Assembly: GCA_039105265.1 (NCBI GenBank)
Contig: JAPFFF010000030.1
Coordinates: 620,001-684,000, forward strand
DNA: 64,000 nucleotides
Source: Tritrichomonas musculus
Taxonomy: Eukaryota > Parabasalia > Tritrichomonadida > Tritrichomonadidae
Direction of reading: 5' to 3'
Shown one piece after another: positions 1-8,532 of this stretch; position 1 is the stretch's first letter, and each line of letters opens with the position of its first letter. The notes below the pieces were generated by a model that saw only the letters and a program-made list of their open reading frames with translations, had not been told where the DNA came from and did no database searches. The translations under genes and the position numbers were made by a program.

Positions 1-1221
1 TACTTCAATGTTGTCTCGTGTGCCACAATAACCTGATACCGCATGGTTTTCTTTAATCACATGATCTGATGGAACTTTGCCAATAGTGTGCATGTTGATC
101 GCTGTTGAATAGCATTGTTGACTCCAAGTGGAATTTTCCGTAACATCGGATGGTAACCCAGCTAAACTACGAAGGAAATTGATTATTTTTAGTGCTTTCT
201 CATGATCATCTGTGGAAGGTTGGATTTCGGGACATTGATTGGCTGAATTTAAGGTGCGTGCTTCGCATTCGCTTGGTGTGTTGCATGCACTCGTTGGAAA
301 GACAAAAGATTCTTTGAATTGAGTCTTAATCGTTTCAACGGATCGTCCTTGAAGTTCGGTATTCTCAATGATCGTATATCCACTGGTAGATGGTTCGTCT
401 GTGGAATAGATTGGAATAGGTACTGGTGTAGGCTTTTCGCGATGTATCATACTTAATGCATTGTTGTATAAACTGTTGATCTTGTCTGTATTGGTGTCAT
501 TGTAACTCGTTAAAACATCGAAGTTGCCTGTCTTGCGTGAGTAGATGAGCGCAATCGGAGTTTTTGGAGCATAGGGACGAATCCAACGTCGGCATTCATC
601 AAAGTGGTTCGAACAATCGAGCATTCCAATACGAGGATTGTCTGATTCTGGAACTATCTCTTCATTAGCAATTTTGGTCCAGGCGTTTAAGAAAGGAACT
701 TGATCAGAACAACGAGAATCATAAAGAAGAAAGATTGGATTCTCAACATTGTCGTAAAATGAATCTGTGATTAATGGGAAAAGATTAAGTAAAGGTGATG
801 AAACTGGGTACAAATTGGTGTAAGTTTGAATAATATCTAAGAACTTTTGAGGAGATTGATCAATTCCTTCGACATTGCCAAACATTCCTCCTTCTAAAAG
901 TGTCGTCGAGTTGGCTGGAATTAATGAGTGGTATGGTGTACTTATCGAATCGCCAAATAAACTGCAAATCTTGGTGTTTTTCCAACAATCAACTGTAACA
1001 AAATTAACTTGAGGATACAACTCGGATGCTTTGACCCATTGTCCATCTGATGCTGGGCTGTATGGGCAGCCAGGACTAGTTAGACGTAGAAATGTCGGTC
1101 TTAACTCATCTTTAATATCACTTAGAGAAGAGTCATCATTAATGGAGATTAGATTTGACGTGTAAAAGCATTGATCCGAGCTAAATGCTCGAGAAAGAAG
1201 AAGGGAAATGATGACTATCAT
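1..1221 (-). CDS. Secreted host protein with two thioredoxin-like folds and a CAP/SCP-like domain (3' end outside window)
   Basis: An uninterrupted reading frame of 407 codons starts at 1221 and runs off the left edge. Residues 1-15 (MIVIISLLLSRAFSS) form a short hydrophobic signal peptide. Residues of about 28-110 look like a thioredoxin fold (FLRLTSPGCPYSP, then VNFVTVDC); the active-site position reads CPYS, not CxxC, so redox activity is doubtful. A second thioredoxin-like unit follows at about 155-240 (NPIFLLYDSRC, IGMLDCSNHFDEC). From about residue 340 the pattern HEKALKIINFLRSLAGLPSD followed by WSQQC and AINMHTIG resembles the start of a CAP/SCP domain. This is the only clear host gene. 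It probably acts in the secretory pathway or outside the cell. The frame is directly visible; the domain names are inferred from pattern and are moderately secure. Confidence 0.72.
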   Translation of the reverse strand, partial: MIVIISLLLSRAFSSDQCFYTSNLISINDDSSLSDIKDELRPTFLRLTSPGCPYSPASDGQWVKASELYPQVNFVTVDCWKNTKICSLFGDSISTPYHSLIPANSTTLLEGGMFGNVEGIDQSPQKFLDIIQTYTNLYPVSSPLLNLFPLITDSFYDNVENPIFLLYDSRCSDQVPFLNAWTKIANEEIVPESDNPRIGMLDCSNHFDECRRWIRPYAPKTPIALIYSRKTGNFDVLTSYNDTNTDKINSLYNNALSMIHREKPTPVPIPIYSTDEPSTSGYTIIENTELQGRSVETIKTQFKESFVFPTSACNTPSECEARTLNSANQCPEIQPSTDDHEKALKIINFLRSLAGLPSDVTENSTWSQQCYSTAINMHTIGKVPSDHVIKENHAVSGYCGTRDNIEV

Positions 1222-1227
1222 TTTATT

Positions 1228-1233
1228 TAATGA
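1228..1233 (-). promoter_or_regulatory. Trichomonad-type initiator (Inr) of the host gene
   Basis: On the minus strand TCATTA lies 7 bases before the ATG at 1221, with its A ten bases upstream of the start codon. It fits the Trichomonas Inr consensus TCA-Y-W-W, which normally sits within about 20 bases of the start codon. A single six-base match in AT-rich DNA is weak on its own, but position and orientation are right. Confidence 0.45.
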
Positions 1234-1961
1234 AGTAATTTCTTATTTCGCACATTCAAAATATTTTATATTTTTTATCTTTATTTTTATTAGATATAAT
1301 TTTAATATATTTATATTATATATTAAAATATAAAACATAACTTTAAATATCCTATAAAAAATAAATTATAATTATTATTTGATAAAATATTCGTATTTTT
1401 ATAAATATTTCATTTTAATAGAAATTAAATTTTTCTAATATTTGAATTTTTTTAATATTTGAATTTTTTTAATGAAGATTTTATAACAATACATATTTTT
1501 ACTAATAATCTTGAACAAAAGTTTATTTTATCACAATAATAGAAAATATAAAAATTCAATTTTTGAAAGTTGTAGAAATAGAAATTTATTGTTTTTTTGA
1601 ATTTTCAGAACCATTGAAAAATGAAATGGCCACGAAATTTTGATATTAATTTAAAACGGCAATGAATGAATTTATATTTGTTTATTTTCTGAAATAATAT
1701 ATTGTTTTTATAAAAGAGATATGAATATGGTTAGATTTGATTTTCAAATATGTGAAGTGACTATGTATAATCAAAGAAAAACTGGTGAGAAATTGAGCTA
1801 CGAATTCAAAATTTTGAAATAAAACTTTTGAGATTGAAAAATTTTATATATATTTTTTAATTTACTATTGCGTGAGTTTTAAGATATGATATTCGATTTT
1901 TGTATTTATTTTAAAAAAGTTTTATGGTTTTAAATTTTTCAATTTATAATAGTATTCAAAG

Positions 1962-2505
1962 AGAGGAGGGTCAACTTATTTTTCACATACGGTATTTTAA
2001 ATCAATTCATATATTTGCTTGCGAGAATGTTTAAAACTAATGATAGAGTGTAATTTATCATGACTCTAATAAAAAATTGGTAGTTGGAATTTGAAATTTA
2101 CTCGAATAAATAGATTTATCATACGCATATATATCTAATATATTGTTTTCGAATGATTTGGTGTGTTGAATTTGGGACAATATTTGATTTAATAGAATCA
2201 GTAATAGTTTCAAAAAACTGATTATATCTCAGCCATTTTGTAAAAATATTGAATCTCGGCTGGTTTATTCTTATCATATTAGCAAATACTTTTAAATCAC
2301 CATTTGATCTATCTTGAATTATTTGAAATTGAGAATCTCCAATTTTCATCGATTGTCCTTACTCCAATCATAAAAGTAATATTTATATATAATTATTATT
2401 ATATTATTTATAAATAAAATAAAATTATGAATTTATTAATTACAAAACGCAAAAAAATTCAAACAATGAGAAAAAATCGGCCATTCAATTAGTTGACCCT
2501 CCTCT
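1962..2505. mobile_element. Non-autonomous DNA transposon (MITE), 544 bp, 8-bp target duplication
   Basis: The ends are perfect 15-bp inverted repeats: AGAGGAGGGTCAACT at 1962-1976 and its reverse complement at 2491-2505. They are flanked by identical 8-bp direct repeats ATTCAAAG (1954-1961 and 2506-2513), a target-site duplication. An 8-bp duplication fits hAT, P or Merlin superfamilies. The interior is AT-rich; a 76-codon minus-strand frame (2119-2349) shows no recognisable transposase motif. The termini do not match the hAT element at 7916-11964, so it belongs to another family. Confidence 0.85.
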
Positions 2506-3504
2506 ATTCAAAGGTCGAACAACTAAATTGAATTAAAAAAAAATTAAATAAATTTATATTTATCTTAATAAATAATTTATTTAATAATTATAATATAATA
2601 TATATATATATATTATATTCAATATTATAAAATATAGTGGTTGAAATAAAGACTTTATTTAAAATTCAATATATATCGATTTCTTTTATATTTGTATAAT
2701 TTAAAAAATATAAATGTCATTTGAATGGGTATACTATGTGTTATACAAATAATATTTTACTTTTTGAAGAAATCCTTCATTAACTGAAATATTAGACTTT
2801 TTATATTTATGAAACCAATCAAGAATTGATTCCTATTTAAGGTACAAATCCAGTACGTTATTTTTTGAACGGGAGAACGTTTATTATCTGAATAGTTACA
2901 TGTCTCTGAAAAAGTTTAAATTGACTAGGTTTGTTTTTGACACTTATTTTACAATTTAAATAAACATTATGACATGTTATATGAAATGGATGAAAATAAT
3001 CGTTTTTTATTTAACATGTCATCTTATTCTTTGAGAATGTCAAAAAAAATTGCGGTTACTAAACGAACTGGATTTGTACCTTAAAAAGATATCTTTTTTT
3101 CTTTCATTATTTATTTAAATTCATTATGCAAATTATCGGAAATTATATTTAGATTTAAATTCTAAACATGATATATGTTTCAAGATCACGTGAGAGAGAT
3201 AGGAGGGGCATTTGGGCAGGGGATAAAAAATGACCCCCCTCGTCATAGGATTTACAGACCCCAAACATCAGCTCCATGACTCCAAAAATCGCCACTTTTT
3301 CAAAATTAGCCCCCCATTTCATTCAAAAATCGGGTAGACAATTTTGAATAAATGACCAAAAATAAAAGATTGATGTCATAGATGATGTACAGTTTATGAA
3401 GAGCTGTTTAATGAGTTCAATTCATTCTCAAGCTGATGAACTTTATTTTTGAGGCTGTTGATGTCTTCAATGACGTTTTTATTTTTTAATTTCATGATAA
3501 AGAC

Positions 3505-3963
3505 ATGACAACACCAAAGGTTTATGATTACATCAATTCATTGATTGATATGTTAGATGAATCAGAGAAGTTCAAACAATGTGATTTCTCAATTCTGTGT
3601 GATAGATATCCAATACCAAGTGGAAAGGCTGCATATAAAGCTAAAGTGTTGTACATATCATTGAAGAACAAAGCTAATGAATTCAAACGATTCTATCATG
3701 ACAAGATTGTCGAACTCGGTCTCGAATATATAACATTAACATCAAATGTTAGAAGAAGGATATCAACGACGTCAATTGAGTTCTTCGTTGAAGGTTCAAA
3801 TGAAGAACAATCATTTAAAGAATACAAGTATTATAATTACAGTATCAGGAAAGCAACAGATAAGAAAACAAAGGAACTCATTGAACAGATGAGACAAAAA
3901 TATAATATCAATACACCTCAACTGTTTGTTGGTGTTCAACAACAAATTGTATTAGATGAATGA
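3505..3963 (+). CDS. Polinton-family conserved protein, 152 aa (P1a copy)
   Basis: Unknown function. The same protein occurs in P1b (from 7548) and P2 (58531-58989), always next to the terminal repeat and convergent with the packaging ATPase; here the two genes overlap by 12 bases at their 3' ends. Conserved features are KVYDYINSLIDMLDES near the N-terminus, a CDFSILCDRYPIP segment with two cysteines (about residues 26-38), a central basic stretch (NVRRRIST) and a C-terminal KTKELIEQMRQKYNI helix. It does not show the His-Asp/Asn-Gln-Cys pattern of the adenain-type Polinton protease. Start chosen because MTTPKVYDY or MSTPKVYDY is conserved in all copies. Confidence 0.7.
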   Translation: MTTPKVYDYINSLIDMLDESEKFKQCDFSILCDRYPIPSGKAAYKAKVLYISLKNKANEFKRFYHDKIVELGLEYITLTSNVRRRISTTSIEFFVEGSNEEQSFKEYKYYNYSIRKATDKKTKELIEQMRQKYNINTPQLFVGVQQQIVLDE

Positions 3964-4866
3964 AAGGTTATTAGTTCGAACATTGATTAAAACGAATTGA
4001 TGTGCTTTCATTGTTCTGTATCGATTCCATAACTCTTCGAACTCTATTGGGAATGGAACTTGTTGATATATGTAGCCAAGTTTCTGTCGTGAATAACCAC
4101 TAAAGATGAAGAATGATGTTGCATTATTTTTCCATTCTGTTGTTAAAGCTTTGAAGAACTGGATGTTTACGAATATGATTAGATTCTTGTGTCGAAGCTG
4201 ACTAATGGTATTGATAAAATAAGATGATTTAATTAGTTTCGATTTCAAGAAGTCTTCACAAAGAATGATAGTATTTAGTGGTTTATTCGGTTGACCTAGT
4301 TTATTGATATGAAGAAATTCAAACATTTCATTTAGATTCTTTTCATCGATTACTATTTTTGGTGTTGATGAATATTTGTTATACAATTCTTTATATAAAT
4401 CAAGTTGTTTAAGATATTCTTCAGCATTGCTGTCAGCAACAGTTTTTATTGGTAGTTGTATCAATTCGCGTTGACTTTCGAATGTAGCATCGTTAATTGT
4501 TCCGTTTCGTGATACATAAACAATTAAATGAAAGCCAGCGTTCTTCATTCGAGACATTTGAATAACATCTCGTAGCATTATATGACTCTTTCCTTTACCT
4601 TGCTGACCAACGAGTATGTTCAATGAATTGTAATATGAATAAATGCCGTTTGCGATTGGTCTGATTGATTCGTTTTTTATTTTTGATTCATTGCGTTGAT
4701 ATGCTTTATTCATTTCATCATCAATATTAAATGTTGTTTCATTAACTGTTGGCTTGAATGATTCATATTCAAATGCAAAACTCATTTGGTCATCATCATA
4801 ATCAGAGCCACTAGAGAATAAAATCTCATTATAATTAAAGTGAGTCGGTTTCATGAAACGTTTCAT
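3952..4866 (-). CDS. Packaging ATPase, HerA/FtsK type (P1a copy)
   Basis: 304 residues. A P-loop GQQGKGKS lies at residues 87-94 and a Walker B-like LNTIILCED at about 197-205, followed by the conserved SQLRHKNLIIFVNIQFF segment typical of Polinton and NCLDV A32-like genome-packaging ATPases. In that family the enzyme pumps DNA into capsids. Nearly identical to the P2 copy (57628-58542) and clearly related to the P1b copy (12063-13007). The N-terminal 60 residues are acidic and specific to this family. A remnant of the small membrane-protein gene lies just upstream (about 4894-5031). Confidence 0.85.
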   Translation of the reverse strand: MKRFMKPTHFNYNEILFSSGSDYDDDQMSFAFEYESFKPTVNETTFNIDDEMNKAYQRNESKIKNESIRPIANGIYSYYNSLNILVGQQGKGKSHIMLRDVIQMSRMKNAGFHLIVYVSRNGTINDATFESQRELIQLPIKTVADSNAEEYLKQLDLYKELYNKYSSTPKIVIDEKNLNEMFEFLHINKLGQPNKPLNTIILCEDFLKSKLIKSSYFINTISQLRHKNLIIFVNIQFFKALTTEWKNNATSFFIFSGYSRQKLGYIYQQVPFPIEFEELWNRYRTMKAHQFVLINVRTNNLSFI

Positions 4867-5032
4867 TTCTTTAGTTTTCGTTAAAGCTCTTCATGAATAC
4901 ATTTTTGTTCTTATCTCTTCACTGAGTTCTGGTTCTTTGTCTGGCATCATTAATGATAGTTCAACAATCTTCACTAAAAATAAACCTGTTAATAATGAAA
5001 CAACTAATATTTCTTATATCATTTATTAGTCT

Positions 5033-5608
5033 TTAAATACATGTTTTTAATGAAATGTTGTGTCTAATGAGTTCGGTATAAATGCTATTATATTTGTATT
5101 TCAAGTCATTTGATTCATTATTTTTGTACACCAATATCCTATCAATCAAAAGATATTTGGAACGAGAAACACAACCATTGCACGAACAATCATCATTGAC
5201 AATCAATTCAACTTTATCAGCTTGTGTTAGTAATTTGATGAGTTCCATTAATGTATTTGAATGACAAATCAATAAATCATTGACTTTTATCGGATTTGTT
5301 TCATAGATTGATAACAATATCTCAAGGAATTTGTTTTTGGTTTCAAGTTCTGTTATATCAGCTCCAATATCACTGATACCTCTTTCTAGGGAAACGTTGT
5401 TTGTTGGTTGCTGTGATTGATATACTCCATTCATCTGAGGTATAGTAAAATTTGTGGCTTGAGATGATTGTGGTAATGGTTGAACTGATGGATATTCAAC
5501 TGGTTGTGGTTGCTTTGGTTTGATGTTTATATTAATACTGGTCGTTTGCTTCTGCTTAACTGATGCATCGTTCTCACTACTTAATATACGAGCTTTAGAG
5601 AGAGTCAT
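5033..5608 (-). CDS. Polinton-family 191-aa protein (P1a copy)
   Basis: Conserved in P1b (13176-13751) and P2 (52436-53011), and related in its second half to the partial protein at 63628 in element B. The N-terminal half is Gln/Pro-rich and probably disordered (KPKQPQPVEYPSVQPLPQ). The C-terminal half is helical and globular (ETKNKFLEILLSIYETNPI) with a cysteine cluster DDCSCNGCVSRSKY at about residue 142-155 that could bind a metal. Function unknown; its place beside ATPase and membrane-protein genes suggests a virion or assembly role. Confidence 0.7.
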   Translation of the reverse strand: MTLSKARILSSENDASVKQKQTTSININIKPKQPQPVEYPSVQPLPQSSQATNFTIPQMNGVYQSQQPTNNVSLERGISDIGADITELETKNKFLEILLSIYETNPIKVNDLLICHSNTLMELIKLLTQADKVELIVNDDCSCNGCVSRSKYLLIDRILVYKNNESNDLKYKYNSIYTELIRHNISLKTCI

Positions 5609-5662
5609 GAATGTTTGAATAAAAATAAAACAACATTAATGATGAGTCATTCAATGATTCAT

Positions 5663-5908
5663 TTACAAAGTCAACTGTTCAGCTGATTTGATACGTTCAT
5701 CAATAGCTCTTAATTGTATTTTGATTGATTCAATATCATTAAATAGTTGTTTATATATTGACAATGTGTGAATCATCTTATCAAACTTTCCGTTTAATGC
5801 GTCATCTTCAGAATTCATACATTCATTGAATATCTTATCCTTTACCCTTCTAAACTGAGCGTGTAAAGATGATGTATCACAACTCAAACCATTAATTGCA
5901 CTATTCAT
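5663..5908 (-). CDS. Small coiled-coil protein, 81 aa (P1a copy)
   Basis: Mostly helical, with a heptad-like C-terminal half (IYKQLFNDIESIKIQLRAIDERIKSAEQ). Conserved in P1b (13804-14049) and P2 (52136-52381) in the same gene order. A CAAAAATAA box (reverse of TTATTTTTG) lies 7 bases upstream at 5916-5924. Function unknown. Confidence 0.65.
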   Translation of the reverse strand: MNSAINGLSCDTSSLHAQFRRVKDKIFNECMNSEDDALNGKFDKMIHTLSIYKQLFNDIESIKIQLRAIDERIKSAEQLTL

Positions 5909-5947
5909 TTTAAACCAAAAATAAAAACTTCAAATGATTCAATGAAT

Positions 5948-6454
5948 TCAAATCAATTGTGGTCTTCTTTGATTGTTATTGTTATTGTTATCATTGTCTT
6001 CATCATCATCATTGTCATGCATCTGTTGTCTTTTCAATGTGAGAATCTTGTTAACCATGTACGTTGATATATTTATGTTTAAATGCTTTTTGATTAATAG
6101 TTTTGTGTATGATGCTTGTTTATGTGCTGGCAACTTATTAATTTCATTCATTCGTTCATCATCAAGGAACTGCATGACTAATTCACGGTCATGAGCGTTT
6201 AAAAACTTTGATGAATTGAATAAGGAACGTTTTGGTTTATCACTTTTTGGTGTTATATCATTCAATAGACTATTTTGTTCAGAGAAATGGGGCAGATTTT
6301 CATCATCTGATGATGAATCATTATTGTCATTGTCAAATGAAACATTATTCACAAGGTTCCTGAAAGCTTCATGGTCATCTGATTTAGCAATCAATATCGT
6401 TAACAAATGACGGATTGCATCAACATGTTGCAATATCTCTATTAATTCTGTCAT
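5948..6454 (-). CDS. Acidic helical protein, about 168 aa (P1a copy)
   Basis: The longest frame begins at 6499, but the P2 and P1b copies align from MTELIEIL or MSELREII, so I place the start at 6454. A helical N-terminus (HVDAIRHLLTILIAKSDD), an acidic Ser/Asp linker, then a conserved C-terminal domain FNSSKFLNAHDRELVMQFLDDERMNEINKLPAHKQASYTKLL with a basic tail. The C-terminal domain, conserved across copies, could be a DNA- or protein-binding module. Divergent from the polymerase gene, sharing an upstream region of about 90 bp. Confidence 0.62.
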   Translation of the reverse strand: MTELIEILQHVDAIRHLLTILIAKSDDHEAFRNLVNNVSFDNDNNDSSSDDENLPHFSEQNSLLNDITPKSDKPKRSLFNSSKFLNAHDRELVMQFLDDERMNEINKLPAHKQASYTKLLIKKHLNINISTYMVNKILTLKRQQMHDNDDDEDNDNNNNNNQRRPQLI

Positions 6455-6541
6455 TTCAATGAAATAAAAAACCTGAATTATTTTTTTTTGATTTAACATT
6501 TTTCAAATTTCAAATAATTTGATTTTTTAATTATATCATAA

Positions 6542-7118
6542 ATGAGTTCTCGTTATTACTATCAAAAAGATACCAAATCATTTGTTATTGAACAAATCAG
6601 GTATATCAATAATGAACTTCAATTAAAACCTCGCTTATCAACATCTAAACCTAGTGATTATGATGTTAAACACTTCAAATCAATCTTAGAAAACTATCTG
6701 AATTCATACGGTTTTAGAGAACATGAAGGTAATAGAATAGATGACATATCAATATTAGATTTCGTTAATAGAATGAAAAGAGAAGCAGAAGAACAAGAAG
6801 AAGAGGAGGAGGAAGAGGAACAACATGAAGAAGAGGAAGAACATGAAGAAGAACAAGATGATGAACAAAAACTAAAACAACAACAAATCGAGTCCAACAT
6901 TAAAATTGCTCATGATGCACTCAACAAAGCCCTTCAATTAATTAAATCTGAAAATATATTATTGAGACCATTACCACCAAAAACAAACAAACAGCCACAA
7001 CGATATGAAGACATTCGATTTAACAATGAAAACACCGAATTGGTTGAATATCTCAAAAAGTTTGGCTATAAAGGTGTGCATTCAAAACATGATTCATATT
7101 TCATAATCAATGAACCTG
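6542..7118 (+). pseudogene. Protein-primed DNA polymerase B, N-terminal part (P1a), interrupted by P1b
   Basis: Matches the first part of the P2 polymerase (MSSRYYYQKDTKSF onward), including the acidic run near residue 80-110. The gene is interrupted at 7118/7119 by insertion of P1b; AACCTG at 7113-7118 is the likely target duplication. No catalytic domain is present in P1a within this window. A TCATAA initiator-like motif sits immediately before the ATG. Confidence 0.8.
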
Positions 7119-7266
7119 AGTAGTGATAGTGGACCGGCTGGAGGGGTGAAATAAAAGGGGTATCAAAAGGGGTAGGGTTAAAATACATATTTTTAAATTT
7201 ACAAAAATAACAACAACGAAAAATAGAACTTTCAAAAATTTTTTATTTTTTTATCAGCAATTTATA

Positions 7267-7473
7267 ATGTCAAACCAAGCGGAACAATTAAGCACCCTCA
7301 TTAATAGAATCAACAAAAAGCTAAAAGGATGGAGACCCGCTTTAAAATACCTCTACGATAATGATGATATCATAGATGAAGTACTAAAAGAGATAAATCA
7401 CTTTATTAACCAGCTAAAGAAATTCAACGGTACTGAACAATTAATTGCTGAACTTGAAGAACTCATTTATTAG
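7267..7473 (+). CDS. Terminal-repeat coiled-coil protein, 68 aa (P1b copy)
   Basis: MSNQAEQLSTLINRINKKLK start, then WRPALKYLYDNDD and a helical tail. It lies inside the terminal inverted repeat; P2 has two identical copies, one in each repeat, with a 12-residue in-frame hairpin module after MSNQAE that is absent here. Element B has a counterpart in the same place (31030-31332). Function unknown; a gene carried in both repeats would be present twice per genome. Confidence 0.65.
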   Translation: MSNQAEQLSTLINRINKKLKGWRPALKYLYDNDDIIDEVLKEINHFINQLKKFNGTEQLIAELEELIY

Positions 7474-7547
7474 ACAATTCTTTTAATTCATTCTCAAGCT
7501 GATGAACTTTATTTTTATTTTTTGTTTTTTAATTTCATGATAAAGAT

Positions 7548-7915
7548 ATGTCAACACCAAAGGTTTATGATTACATTAATTCACTTATTGAAATGTTAGA
7601 TGAATCAGAGAAGTTTAAACAATGTGATTTCTCAATATTGTGTGATAGATACCCGATACCTTGCGGAAAGGCTGCATATAAAGCTAAAGTGTTATACATA
7701 TCATTGAAGAACAAAGATAATGAATTTAAGCGTTTCTATCATGACAAGATTATTAAACTCGGGCTCGAATATATAACATTAACATCAAATGTTAGAAGAA
7801 GAATATCAACGAATTCACTTGAGTTCTTCGCTGAAGGCTCAAATGAAGAACAATCATTTAAAGATTACAAGTATTATAATTATAGCATCAGGAAAGTTAA
7901 TGATAAGAAAACAAA
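7548..7915 (+). pseudogene. 152-aa family protein (P1b), interrupted by a hAT transposon
   Basis: Same protein family as 3505-3963. A hAT element is inserted after codon 122; the target duplication AAAACAAA occupies 7908-7915 and recurs at 11965-11972, after which the 3' part of the gene continues to 12059. Confidence 0.85.
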
Positions 7916-8532
7916 TAATGATGCGGAAAAATCCCGTTAAAGCCGGGTTTCGCGAGAAGAATTCCCACCCACTTTAGCCCAATTGGGTTTTCATTCAAAA
8001 AGTTCATTTTTTGTTTTAATGTCATAAATTTATTAAAAATATGGTATTTTACCAATATAAATACTTATTTTTTATCAATTTCTTAGGATTTTTACATAAT
8101 TACTTATAATTGACTAACTTTGTTTAATTTTTTATTTTATTTTTTAACTATTATATCCGTTTTTTTGTAATTATTGGTTTTCAAACTAACCAAATATATT
8201 TTCACTTTATCTTTATTAATAAATAAATATTTATTTTATTTAATTATATAATATTTAATATATATATAATATAAAAAAAATATTTATTTTTTATTAATAT
8301 ATTTATATTTTAATTCTTGAAAATTAATGGTCACATTTGTATAGTCTATCGTTAGGCTGGTCATCCTAGCCAAAAACTAATCAAAATTTGATCGATAAAG
8401 ATCAATGTTTTACCTGGGATTGCAGTTAGTTTGGGCCATATTTTTTACTGAAATTTTGAATCATTTAGCCCGAGCAAATTTGACCTTTTAATAGGCCAAA
8501 AAAATTTACTATTATATTTACTTCATTTTTTT

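Larger units (their letters stand above)
1222..3217. other. AT-rich intergenic DNA
   Basis: About 2 kb of very AT-rich sequence with no convincing gene. It contains the MITE at 1962-2505. The last about 30 bases (near 3190-3217) turn GC-richer just before Polinton-like sequence begins. I see no RNA gene here. Confidence 0.7.
3218..7118. mobile_element. Polinton P1a, incomplete fossil copy
   Basis: Recognised by a terminal-repeat-like stretch from about 3218 (GGATAAAAAATGACCCCC, shared with the P2 ends) and by the gene block 152-aa protein, ATPase, 191-aa protein, 81-aa protein, 183-aa-type protein and polymerase start, in the same order as the right half of P2 but inverted. It ends where P1b is inserted at 7119. 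The rest of the element is not seen in the window. It looks broken (incomplete, with about one further damaged small gene). Older than P2 and P1b, since P1b sits in it. Confidence 0.8.

Noticed and set aside
2119-2349. 76-codon minus-strand frame inside the MITE
   Set aside because: No transposase motif; a frame this long is expected occasionally in AT-rich DNA. It could be a worn remnant.
3505-3963. 152-aa protein as the adenain-type maturation protease of Polintons
   Set aside because: Two cysteines are present but I see no His-Asp/Asn-Gln-Cys order; left as unknown.
5948-6499. Longer start of the acidic protein at 6499
   Set aside because: The upstream codons are spacer; copies in P1b and P2 align only from the MTELIEI/MSELREI start.
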